DNA of 11,019 bases from positions 1 to 11,019 of the forward strand of contig CALHCK010000247.1 of assembly GCA_937936695.1 (NCBI GenBank), read 5' to 3'. Shown piece by piece: positions 1-6,801 of the stretch. This DNA comes from an uncultured Polaribacter sp. Lineage in GTDB: Bacteria > Bacteroidota > Bacteroidia > Flavobacteriales > Flavobacteriaceae. The notes below the pieces were generated by a model. The model had not been told where the DNA came from and did no database searches. It was given only the letters and a program-made list of their open reading frames with translations. The position numbers were made by a program, and so were the translations under genes. Position 1 is the first letter of the stretch. Every line of letters starts with the position of its first letter.

Positions 1-2336
1 ATTGCTGGTTTTTTAAGAACCTTTTTATTTGCTATCTTTTTTTCGAATGTTAGTAGTAATGATGGTAACAAAATAAGGTTAGAAACCATTGCTAAAAGTA
101 AAGTTATAGACACCAAACCACCTAAAGCAATTGTACCTCCAAAACTAGATAAAGTAAAAACTAAAAAACCAAAAAACAACACAATAGAGGTGTAAAACAT
201 ACTTACTCCTGTTTCTCTTAGTGCAGCGTAAACAGATGTTTTTACTTTCCATTTATTTGCAATTAACTCTTGTCTGTATTTAGCTAAAAAATGGATTGTA
301 TCATCTACAGAAATACCAAAAGCAATACTAAATACCAAAATAGTAGAAGGTTTTATAGGGATGTTAAAAAAGCCCATTAAACCTGCTGTTATTAATAAAG
401 GTAAAATATTAGGAATTAAAGAGATAAAAATCATTTTAGGAGAACGGAACATCCAAGCCATAAAAATGGCAATTAAAAAGATAGCTAAAGATAAAGAAAT
501 TACTAAATTTTTAATTAAATAATTGGTTCCTTTTATAAAAACTAAAGCCTTACCTGTTAAAGATACATTGTATTTTTCTGAAGGAAATTCTTTATCAATT
601 ACGGTTTTTAGTCGTTCTTGAATAATGTCCATTTTATCTGTACCAATATCTTTCATAAAAGTAGTTATCCTTGCATATCTACCCGTTTCATCAACAAAAT
701 TCTTAAGCATATTAGCATCATTGCTAGAGTTTTTTGTGTACGCAAAAATATAACTCTGTTCTTGTCTTGTAGGTAATTGATAGTATTTAGGGTTACCTTT
801 ATAATAAGCTTGTTTAGAGTATTTAACCAAGTTGGTAATAGAAATTGGTTTAGAAAGTTCTGGAAAAGACGCTATTGCATCATTTAATTTTTCCATCTTT
901 TTTAAGGTAGATAATTTCATAACACCTTTTTCTTTCTTTGTGTCAACTAAAATTTCTAGAGGCATAATTCCACCAAATTCACTTTCAAAAAACTTTATGT
1001 CTTTATAAAACTCAACACTTTTTGGCATGTCTTCTATTAAACTACCAGAAACTTTAATTTTATAAACACCAATAATAGCAACTATAATTAATGCAACTGT
1101 AGCAAAGTAAATGGTAATTCGTTGTTCTTTTACCATTTTTTCCATCCAAGAAACAATGTTATCTATCCATTTTCTTTCTAAATGATTTAAATGTTTTTTC
1201 TTAGGAAGTGGCATAAAACTATACAATATTGGTATAATTAATAAAGCCAAAATAAAAATACTGATAATATTTACAGATGCTAAAACACCAAATTCTCTAA
1301 GTAATTTACTTTTTACAAAAACAAATGTTGCAAAACCAGATGCTGTTGTAATATTTGTCATTAAAGTAGCATTACCTATTTTAGATATTACACGCTGCAA
1401 AGATTTTGCTTGATTACCATGCTTTTTTATTTCTTGTTGGTATTTATTGATTAAGAAAACAGCATTTGGTACTCCAATTACAATAATTAAAGGAGGTATT
1501 AATGCAGACAAAACTGTTATTTCATACCTAAATAAACCTATAAAACCAAAAGCCCAAATAACACCTATTATCACCACTAAAAGAGTTATAAAAGTAGCTC
1601 TAAAAGAACGGAAGAAGAAAAAGAAAATAAGCGCAGTAATTAATAATGCACCTCCAACAAACAAACCTATTTCGTTTTGTATGTTTTGAGAATTTAAGGT
1701 ACGTATGTATGGCATACCAGAAATACGAACATCTAAGTTGTTTTCTTTTTCAAATTCTTTTATTGTTGGTATTAGGGTATTAAAAACAAAGTCTCTTCTT
1801 ACAGGCGTGTTTATAATTTCTTTTTTTATATATATCGCTGTCTGTAGTGTACCTGTTTTTTTGTTAAAAAGTAAATTATCATAAAAAGGAAGCTTTTCAA
1901 AAAGTTGCTTTTTTATTTCTGAGACTTCTTTTTTAGTAGTTGGTTGATTATTATATAAAGGCTCTAAAACAAACTTTCTTTTCTTTCTGTCTGCCTCTAA
2001 TTTTTTTACATCAGCAATAGAAAGTGTAAACTCAACTTCTTCTATATTATTGAATTTCTTTACTAAATTATTCCAAGCATTAAACTTCTTAGGTGTAAAA
2101 ACAGTAGTATCTTTTACTCCTAAAATTATTAAGTTACCTTCTTCACCAAATATTTTTAAAAATTTGTTGTATTGTAAATTAATTTCATGATCCTCTGGCA
2201 ATAAATTAGCTTCAGAGTATGAGAATTTCATATACTTCATTTGAGTAGCTAACAGAACAGTAATACCTATAATAGCTAATAAAACCAAATAACGATTTCT
2301 TAAGATAAGACCCGCAACTTTTGTCCAGAAATTCAT
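1..2336 (-). CDS. RND superfamily (MMPL-type) exporter permease, C-terminus cut by window edge
   Basis: Reading leftward from the ATG at 2336, the frame is open for 778 codons to the left edge with no stop seen, so a short C-terminal end is missing. The product is an inner-membrane exporter of the RND/MMPL type, with two similar halves. TM1 lies at about residues 16-33 and is followed by a large extracytoplasmic domain (about 35-215), then TM2-6 (about 219-375, TM2 with a run of five Phe). TM7 (about 408-426) precedes a second large loop, and TM8-12 run from about 607 to near the end. TM10 carries GISVDDTIHFL with Asp678 and Asp679, the usual site of proton-coupling acids. The equivalent stretch in TM4 reads IGVPNAVFLINKY, with Pro290-Asn291 and no acid. 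About 780 residues is normal for the COG1033-like group. The substrate cannot be told; lipid or hydrophobic cargo is a family-based guess. No -7-like box lies between the frr terminator and this start, so its promoter is unclear. Confidence 0.88.
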   Translation of the reverse strand, partial: MNFWTKVAGLILRNRYLVLLAIIGITVLLATQMKYMKFSYSEANLLPEDHEINLQYNKFLKIFGEEGNLIILGVKDTTVFTPKKFNAWNNLVKKFNNIEEVEFTLSIADVKKLEADRKKRKFVLEPLYNNQPTTKKEVSEIKKQLFEKLPFYDNLLFNKKTGTLQTAIYIKKEIINTPVRRDFVFNTLIPTIKEFEKENNLDVRISGMPYIRTLNSQNIQNEIGLFVGGALLITALIFFFFFRSFRATFITLLVVIIGVIWAFGFIGLFRYEITVLSALIPPLIIVIGVPNAVFLINKYQQEIKKHGNQAKSLQRVISKIGNATLMTNITTASGFATFVFVKSKLLREFGVLASVNIISIFILALLIIPILYSFMPLPKKKHLNHLERKWIDNIVSWMEKMVKEQRITIYFATVALIIVAIIGVYKIKVSGSLIEDMPKSVEFYKDIKFFESEFGGIMPLEILVDTKKEKGVMKLSTLKKMEKLNDAIASFPELSKPISITNLVKYSKQAYYKGNPKYYQLPTRQEQSYIFAYTKNSSNDANMLKNFVDETGRYARITTFMKDIGTDKMDIIQERLKTVIDKEFPSEKYNVSLTGKALVFIKGTNYLIKNLVISLSLAIFLIAIFMAWMFRSPKMIFISLIPNILPLLITAGLMGFFNIPIKPSTILVFSIAFGISVDDTIHFLAKYRQELIANKWKVKTSVYAALRETGVSMFYTSIVLFFGFLVFTLSSFGGTIALGGLVSITLLLAMVSNLILLPSLLLTFEKKIANKKVLKKPA

Positions 2337-2387
2337 GTATAAAAATTTATGTATGTGTAATTTAAAAATAGGGTAGGGTAGACGTAC

Positions 2388-2421
2388 AAAAAAAGAGTGT
2401 TAGACTAACACTCTTTTTTTT
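2388..2421 (-). terminator. Rho-independent terminator after frr
   Basis: A perfect 8-bp stem (gagtgtta 2395-2402 with taacactc 2406-2413, 3-nt loop) is extended by an A-run on the left and a T-run on the right. Read on the minus strand it lies 18 bases past the frr stop and ends in a T7 tract, the form of an intrinsic terminator. The flanking A/T runs make it nearly symmetric, so it could also work on the plus strand, but no plus-strand gene ends here. It probably limits read-through from pyrH-frr into the exporter gene. Confidence 0.85.
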
Positions 2422-2438
2422 ATTTGTAAAAGGTTAAA

Positions 2439-2993
2439 TTAAACCTTCATTATTTCAACTTCTTTTACAGCAAATTTATCATCAATATCTTTGATGTAAT
2501 TGTCTGTTAATTTTTGAACATCAGCTTCGGCAATTTTTTTCATATCATCAGAAGCATCTGTTTTTTTAATGTCGTTATTAGCGTCTTTTCTTGCATTTCT
2601 AACACCTACTTTAGCATGTTCTGCTTCAGCTTTTGCTTGTTTTGCTAAACCTTTTCTTCTTTCTTCTGTTAAAGGCGGTACATTAATCATAATAACATCT
2701 CCGTTATTCATAGGATTAAAACCAAGATTTGCTATTTGTATTGCTTTTTCAATTTCTTGAAGCATGTTTTTTTCCCATGGCTGAATGCTAATTGTTCTAG
2801 CATCAGGAGTACTAACATTAGCTACCTGACTTAATGGAGTTTGAGATCCATAATAATCTACCATAACATTAGATAGCATTGCAGGAGTTGCTTTACCCGC
2901 TCTTATTGTGCGTAATTCTTTTACTAAATGCTCAATAGCATTGTTCATTCCTTCCTTTGCAGTATCTAATATAAATTCAATTTCTTCGTTCAT
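2439..2993 (-). CDS. frr: Ribosome recycling factor
   Basis: The 184-residue product has the normal length of RRF, the cytoplasmic factor that with EF-G splits the post-termination 70S ribosome so its subunits can be reused. Recognisable family stretches in order are LRTIRAGKATPAML (about 27-40), VDYYGSQTPLSQVANV, the DARTISIQPWEK segment, NLGFNPMNNGDVIMINVPPLTEERRK at the hinge between the two domains, and KAEAEHAKVGVRNARKDAN leading into the last helix of the three-helix bundle. The ATG at 2993 gives the N-terminus expected for flavobacterial RRFs. No Shine-Dalgarno sequence precedes it, only A/T-rich sequence, as usual in this phylum. It lies 28 bases after pyrH and is presumably cotranscribed with it; the terminator at 2388-2421 closes the unit. 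Confidence 0.97.
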   Translation of the reverse strand: MNEEIEFILDTAKEGMNNAIEHLVKELRTIRAGKATPAMLSNVMVDYYGSQTPLSQVANVSTPDARTISIQPWEKNMLQEIEKAIQIANLGFNPMNNGDVIMINVPPLTEERRKGLAKQAKAEAEHAKVGVRNARKDANNDIKKTDASDDMKKIAEADVQKLTDNYIKDIDDKFAVKEVEIMKV

Positions 2994-3021
2994 CTTTATT
3001 AATAATTTTAAAAGATTCTAA

Positions 3022-3732
3022 TTATTGATTGTTAACAACAGTACCAATGTTATCTCCAGATAATAGTTTTATTAAGTTTCCTTTTGTATTCATATCAAAA
3101 ACAATAATTGGTAAACTATTTTCTTCACTTAATGTAAATGCAGTCATATCCATTACTTTTAAGCCTTTTTCTATAACTTCTTTAAAAGTAATGTTTTCAA
3201 ATTTAATTGCGTTTTTATCTTTTTCAGGATCAGTATTGTAAATACCATCTACTCTAGTTCCTTTTAAAATAGCATCTGCATGTACTTCTATAGCTCTTAA
3301 TACAGCAGCAGTATCTGTTGTAAAATAAGGATTACCTGTACCAGCTCCAAAAATTACAACTCTCCCTTTTTCTAAATGGCGATTAGCTTTTCTTTTAATA
3401 TAAGGTTCTGCAACTTCTTTAATTTCTAAAGCAGTTTGTAAGCGCGTGTCTACACCTTCGTCTTCTAAAGCACTTTGTAACGCTAATCCATTTATACATG
3501 TAGCTAACATCCCCATATGGTCTCCTTGTACTCTATCCATACCATTGGCCGCACCAGCAACACCTCTAAAAATATTACCACCACCAATAACAATGGCAAC
3601 TTCTATGCCACTTGCAACTACTTGTTTAATTTCTTTTGCATATTCAGAGAGACGTTTAGGGTCTATACCATATTGTCTTTCGCCCATTAAGGCTTCTCCA
3701 CTTAGTTTTAAAAGAACTCTTTTGTATTGCAT
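3022..3732 (-). CDS. pyrH: UMP kinase (uridylate kinase)
   Basis: The 236-residue enzyme phosphorylates UMP to UDP with ATP, an essential step of pyrimidine nucleotide synthesis in the cytosol. It belongs to the bacterial hexameric type of the amino-acid-kinase fold, unrelated to eukaryotic UMP/CMP kinases. Visible signatures are KLSGEAL (residues 9-15), the glycine-rich GGGNIFRG (50-57), GDHMGMLAT (70-78), GTGNPYFTTDTAA (131-143) and the nucleotide-binding DGIYNTDPEKDKNA (162-175). The length is normal and no key segment is missing. Family enzymes are typically activated by GTP and inhibited by UTP, which the sequence alone does not test. It is first in a two-gene unit with frr. A Bacteroidota -7 box lies 27-34 bases upstream of the ATG, just after the tsf terminator, so pyrH-frr is transcribed at least partly on its own. 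Confidence 0.97.
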   Translation of the reverse strand: MQYKRVLLKLSGEALMGERQYGIDPKRLSEYAKEIKQVVASGIEVAIVIGGGNIFRGVAGAANGMDRVQGDHMGMLATCINGLALQSALEDEGVDTRLQTALEIKEVAEPYIKRKANRHLEKGRVVIFGAGTGNPYFTTDTAAVLRAIEVHADAILKGTRVDGIYNTDPEKDKNAIKFENITFKEVIEKGLKVMDMTAFTLSEENSLPIIVFDMNTKGNLIKLLSGDNIGTVVNNQ

Positions 3733-3758
3733 AATTGTAAGATGGTTTTAAAGTTGTG

Positions 3759-3766
3759 CAAAATTA
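3759..3766 (-). promoter_or_regulatory. Putative promoter -7 element of pyrH-frr
   Basis: The minus strand reads TAATTTTG, a full match to the Bacteroidota TAnnTTTG -7 consensus, in the intergenic gap between the tsf terminator and pyrH. It predicts a 5' leader of about 20 bases. No TTG -33 element lies at the expected 17-23 bp upstream, so the match is only half of a promoter, and the motif is not rare in AT-rich DNA. Confidence 0.55.
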
Positions 3767-3800
3767 AGCTTTTTTTTTTAGTTTCCTTTTTCTGATAAAC

Positions 3801-3829
3801 AAAAAAACCTCGCAAATTTGCGAGGTTTT
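3801..3829 (-). terminator. Rho-independent terminator after tsf
   Basis: A 26-base perfect palindrome (3804-3829) with core CCTCGCAAATTTGCGAGG forms a stem of about 11 bp with a small AATT loop. On the minus strand it lies 24 bases past the tsf stop and runs into TTTTTTT. This is the strongest GC-containing hairpin in the left half of the window and marks the end of the rplM-rpsI-rpsB-tsf operon. Confidence 0.92.
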
Positions 3830-3852
3830 AATTATTACTTTAAAGATTGTTG

Positions 3853-4818
3853 TTATCCTAAAGTTACTCTTTTAAAAGTACTGATTTCTACATCTCCGTA
3901 TGTTTTAACATACTGAGCAACATTTTTCTTCTCATCTTTAATAAAAGATTGATCTAAAAGACATTGTTCTGTATCTAAAGTTGTATTATCAGAGATAAAT
4001 CTTTCCATTTTACCTGGTAAAATTTTATCCCAGATTTTTTCTGGTTTTCCTTCAGCAGCTAATTGAGCTTTAGCATCTTCTTGTGCTTGAGCTAAAACCT
4101 CATCAGTTAATTGAGACATAGAGATAAATTTAGGCACATTTTTTAATGTTTTACCTAATCTACCTAACTCAATATTATCTTTTTCTATAACTGCAATTCT
4201 AGCTTCAGTTTCTGCTGCAACATAAGCAGGGTCAAAATCTTTATAAGATAAAGTAGTTGCACCCATAGATGCTACTTGCATAGCAACGTCTTTTGCTAAA
4301 ACTTCAGCATTATCTACGTTAGAAGATAAACCAACAAGAGCAGCAATTTTACCAATATGCGTGTAAGCACCAACATAATCTGCTTTTACTTTTTCAAAAG
4401 CAGTAATGTCTAACTTTTCACCAATAACACCAGTTTGTTCAACTAATTTTTCAGCTACAGTCATACCTCCAAAATCAGCAGCTAAGAAATCTTCTTTACT
4501 GTCATAATTTAAAGCGATGTCTGCAAACTGACCACCTAAAGCTACAAAAGATTCGTTTTTACCAACAAAATCAGTTTCACAAGCTAAAACGATTGCTACA
4601 CCTTCTGTTTTAGAGTCGTTAATTTTTGTTACTGCAACACCTTCTGTAGATTCTCTATCAGCTCTTTTTGCAGCAATTTTCTGACCTTTTTTACGTAAAA
4701 CGTCTATTGCTTGATCAAAGTTTCCTTCTGCTTCTACTAATGCCTTTTTACAGTCCATCATTCCAGCTCCGGTAGCTTCTCTTAATTTTTTAACATCAGC
4801 AGCACTTACTTTTACCAT
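3853..4818 (-). CDS. tsf: Translation elongation factor Ts
   Basis: EF-Ts is the cytoplasmic nucleotide-exchange factor that releases GDP from EF-Tu. The 321-residue product begins with the N-terminal UBA-like domain (about 3-55, with LREATGAGMMDCKKAL at 12-27), followed by the EF-Tu-contacting motif ETDFVGKN (81-88). The TDFV residues match those that disturb the Mg2+/GDP site of EF-Tu in family structures; the more usual form is TDFVAKN, so the Gly is a small variation. A long core and C-terminal part follow. At 321 residues it is longer than the roughly 283 of E. coli, in keeping with other Bacteroidota. It starts 46 bases after rpsB, the classic rpsB-tsf pair, and is followed at once by a strong terminator. 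The ATG at 4818 has only A/T-rich sequence before it. Confidence 0.97.
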   Translation of the reverse strand: MVKVSAADVKKLREATGAGMMDCKKALVEAEGNFDQAIDVLRKKGQKIAAKRADRESTEGVAVTKINDSKTEGVAIVLACETDFVGKNESFVALGGQFADIALNYDSKEDFLAADFGGMTVAEKLVEQTGVIGEKLDITAFEKVKADYVGAYTHIGKIAALVGLSSNVDNAEVLAKDVAMQVASMGATTLSYKDFDPAYVAAETEARIAVIEKDNIELGRLGKTLKNVPKFISMSQLTDEVLAQAQEDAKAQLAAEGKPEKIWDKILPGKMERFISDNTTLDTEQCLLDQSFIKDEKKNVAQYVKTYGDVEISTFKRVTLG

Positions 4819-4864
4819 GTCACTTATTTTTTTATAAAACTTTCGTTTCTAAATTGTTATTAAA

Positions 4865-5626
4865 TTATTTTTTTTCCTCAGTAACCTCAGCAGCAGCCTC
4901 TTCTTTTACAGGCGCCTCTTTTACTTTTTCTTTATCTGCTTTTCTGTCAGATAAACCTTCTGCGATAGCATCTGTAACATAAGATAAAACTTTGTTAATA
5001 GACTTAGAGGCATCATCATTTGCAGGAATTACAAAATCTACTAATCTAGGATCAGAGTTTGTATCTACCATTGCAAAGATAGGAATGTTTAATTTTTGAG
5101 CTTCTGCAACAGCAATGTGCTCTTTTTTAATGTCAATTACAAATAAAGCTCCTGGTAAACGAGTCATATCAGAAATAGAACCTAAATTCTTTTCTAATTT
5201 TTCTCTCTGACGGTTAATTTGTAACTTTTCTCTTTTAGATAAAGCATCAAAAGAACCATCTGTCTTCATTCTATCAATCTGAGCCATTTTTTTAACAGCT
5301 TTTCTAATAGTAACAAAGTTAGTTAACATACCCCCTGGCCATCTTTCTGTAATGTAAGGCATGTTTACAGCTTTTGCTTTTTCAGCAACAATATCTTTTG
5401 CTTGTTTCTTAGTAGCAACAAATAAAATTTTACGTCCAGAGTTAGCAATCTTTTTTAAAGCTTCTGAAGTTTCTTCTATTTTAGCTGCTGTTTTATACAA
5501 ATCAATGATGTGTACACCATTTCTTTCTGTATAAATATAAGGAGCCATGTTTGGGTTCCACTTTCTAGTTAAGTGACCAAAGTGTACTCCACTTTCTAAT
5601 AATTCTTGAATGTTTACGTTTGCCAT
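4865..5626 (-). CDS. rpsB: 30S ribosomal protein S2
   Basis: S2 binds late to the back of the 30S subunit and is needed for recruitment of S1 in many bacteria. The 253-residue product opens with MANVNIQELLESGVHFGHL, continues with TRKWNPNMAPYIYTERNGVH, and carries the WPGGMLTNFVTI segment and PGALFVIDIKKEHIA, all standard for S2. The coiled-coil hairpin region (about 110-155) is rich in Lys and Arg. The last 30 or so residues form a low-complexity Lys/Glu/Ala tail (ending EVTEEKK), common in this phylum and probably disordered. The ATG at 5626 follows AAAA and has no Shine-Dalgarno sequence. A 143-base spacer with several hairpins separates it from rpsI. I see no -7 box in that spacer, so rpsB-tsf is probably read from the rplM promoter, perhaps with control in the spacer. 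Confidence 0.97.
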   Translation of the reverse strand: MANVNIQELLESGVHFGHLTRKWNPNMAPYIYTERNGVHIIDLYKTAAKIEETSEALKKIANSGRKILFVATKKQAKDIVAEKAKAVNMPYITERWPGGMLTNFVTIRKAVKKMAQIDRMKTDGSFDALSKREKLQINRQREKLEKNLGSISDMTRLPGALFVIDIKKEHIAVAEAQKLNIPIFAMVDTNSDPRLVDFVIPANDDASKSINKVLSYVTDAIAEGLSDRKADKEKVKEAPVKEEAAAEVTEEKK

Positions 5627-5659
5627 TTTTAAAATGTGTTTACTTTCTGTTTTGAAATC

Positions 5660-5771
5660 AATGGTTAAGTAGTCTTTCGAGTCTTAACCATTTAGATACT
5701 AAACTGTTTAATATTAATTGTGTGTAATAGTAACAGTTCTCAATAACATAATCTTTAGTTGTACTAAGATT
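5660..5771 (-). promoter_or_regulatory. Structured rpsI-rpsB spacer, possible S2 leader RNA
   Basis: The 143-base gap before rpsB can fold, on the minus strand, into three local hairpins. The first (5771-5750) overlaps the rpsI stop: 8 bp with one bulged A and loop TACAA. The second pairs AACTGTT (5738-5732) with AACAGTT (5708-5702) over a 23-nt loop. The third pairs a 10-bp perfect stem, AATGGTTAAG (5692-5683) with CTTAACCATT (5669-5660), around a 13-nt loop. None is followed by a T-run, so they do not look like terminators. Leaders that bind S2 and repress rpsB-tsf are known in other bacteria; assigning that role here is inference from position and structure. Confidence 0.4.
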
Positions 5772-6156
5772 AACGTTTCGAGAATTGGAATTTCTTACGT
5801 GCTTTCTTCTGACCAAATTTCTTACGCTCAACCATTCTAGGGTCACGAGTTAATAATCCTTCTGGTTTTAAGACAGCTCTATGCTCTTCGTTAATAGCAA
5901 CTAAAGCTCTAGTAATAGCCAAACGAATTGCTTCTGCTTGACCAGTAATACCTCCACCGTAAACATTTACTTTGATATCATAAGATTCTAAGTTTTCTGT
6001 TAACATTAAAGGTTGTTGTACTTTATATTGTAATGTACCAGTAGAAAAGTAATTTTTATAGTCTTTTTTATTAACTGTAATATTTCCTGTTCCTTCTGAA
6101 AGATAAATACGTGCAACTGCAGTTTTTCTTCTACCGATTTTGTGAACTGTATCCAT
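5770..6156 (-). CDS. rpsI: 30S ribosomal protein S9
   Basis: The 128-residue product has the usual S9 length and hallmarks. The N-terminal IGRRKTAVARIYL (about 7-19) is followed by GTGNITVN, then VNVYGGGITGQAEAIRLAITRAL in the middle, and the basic C-terminal tail DPRMVERKKFGQKKARKKFQFSKR. The final Lys-Arg tail is the part that reaches into the decoding centre and contacts the P-site tRNA in ribosome structures. The start codon overlaps the rplM stop by one base (TAATG on the minus strand), so translation is very likely coupled to rplM, giving equal output of L13 and S9 as in most bacteria. The stop codon lies inside the first hairpin of the rpsI-rpsB spacer. Confidence 0.97.
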   Translation of the reverse strand: MDTVHKIGRRKTAVARIYLSEGTGNITVNKKDYKNYFSTGTLQYKVQQPLMLTENLESYDIKVNVYGGGITGQAEAIRLAITRALVAINEEHRAVLKPEGLLTRDPRMVERKKFGQKKARKKFQFSKR

Positions 6157-6611
6157 TATTTGTAATCGTTAAGGTTAATAGCTTTAGGTTCTTGACCTGC
6201 TTGTTTGTGCTCTGTACCTGCATATACATACAAGTTTCTGTATAAAGCGCTACCTAAAGTGTTTTTTGGTAACATTCCTTTTACTGCTTTTTCAATTAAC
6301 CTTGTAGGGTCTTTATCAAACATTTCTGTAGCAGTTAACGATCTTTGTCCTCCTGGATATCCTGTATGACGAATGTAAGACTTGTCTTTCCATTTGTTAC
6401 CAGTTAAAACAATTTTTTCTGCGTTGATGATAACCACGTTATCTCCACAATCTACGTGAGGAGTATAATTTGGTTTATATTTACCTCTAATTAGCTTTGC
6501 TACTTTAGAAGCTAGACGACCCAACGTTTGCCCGTCCGCATCAACTAAAACCCACTCCTTGTTTACGGTAGCGCTGTTTGCTGATACTGTTTTGTAACTT
6601 AATGTGTTCAT
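6156..6611 (-). CDS. rplM: 50S ribosomal protein L13
   Basis: L13 is an early-assembling 50S protein. The 151-residue product shows the family order: WVLVDADGQTLGRLAS (20-35), the RGKYKPNYTPHVDCGDNVVI stretch (about 42-61), INAEKIVLTGNKWKDK, the RHTGYPGG turn, and AVKGMLPKNTLG followed by LYVYAGTEHKQAGQEP near the end. The first about 18 residues, rich in Ser, Thr and Asn, are longer than in E. coli L13 (142 residues) but normal for flavobacteria. It is the first gene of the ribosomal operon. The ATG at 6611 follows an A/T-rich leader of about 50 bases with no Shine-Dalgarno sequence, and the best promoter of the window lies just upstream of that leader. Confidence 0.97.
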   Translation of the reverse strand: MNTLSYKTVSANSATVNKEWVLVDADGQTLGRLASKVAKLIRGKYKPNYTPHVDCGDNVVIINAEKIVLTGNKWKDKSYIRHTGYPGGQRSLTATEMFDKDPTRLIEKAVKGMLPKNTLGSALYRNLYVYAGTEHKQAGQEPKAINLNDYK

Positions 6612-6667
6612 AATTACACTATTAGTTTTTGTTAAAATTAATTTATTTTTCCCTTAAAAAAGGACTG

Positions 6668-6698
6668 CAAAACTACTGTTTTTTATTTGATTGACAAA
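6668..6698 (-). promoter_or_regulatory. Consensus-like promoter of the rplM-rpsI-rpsB-tsf operon
   Basis: On the minus strand TTTG (6698-6695) is followed after exactly 19 bases by TAGTTTTG (6675-6668). This fits both halves of the Bacteroidota primary promoter, TTTG-N19-TAnnTTTG. The predicted transcript starts near 6661 and has a leader of about 50 bases that opens with a small CCTT/AAGG hairpin. It is the only site in the window where both elements match at the right spacing, as expected for a highly expressed ribosomal operon. Confidence 0.82.
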
Positions 6699-6741
6699 TA
6701 GTGGTTTGCATATTTTTAAAAGTTTTTTAAGATAGATGTGT

Positions 6742-6765
6742 TTTATTACTTATTTAAGTAATAAA
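6742..6765. repeat. 11-bp perfect inverted repeat between the Sua5-type gene and the rplM promoter
   Basis: TTTATTACTTA (6742-6752) is mirrored by TAAGTAATAAA (6755-6765) around two bases. On the minus strand it lies 37 bases after the stop of the Sua5-type gene and about 44 bases upstream of the rplM -33 element. It could be a weak terminator of the upstream gene, but the stem is almost all A/T and no T-run follows directly. It could instead be a protein-binding dyad. The function is unknown. Confidence 0.45.
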
Positions 6766-6801
6766 CATGTGAGCCAAGTAGTTAACTTGTATGAGTGTTT
6801 T

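Noticed and set aside
1447..1689. Open frame of 80 codons on the plus strand
   Set aside because: It lies wholly inside the exporter gene, opposite membrane segments; the Lys-rich product comes from reading hydrophobic codons antisense.
2471..2478. TAAATTTG on the minus strand as a promoter for the exporter gene
   Set aside because: It lies within the coding end of frr and upstream of the terminator at 2388-2421, so transcripts would stop before the exporter; the motif is common by chance in such DNA.
5658..5846. Open frame of 62 codons on the minus strand spanning the end of rpsI and the spacer
   Set aside because: It overlaps the conserved basic tail of rpsI in another frame, has an Arg/Asn/Leu-rich composition typical of out-of-frame reading, and its second half lies in the structured spacer.
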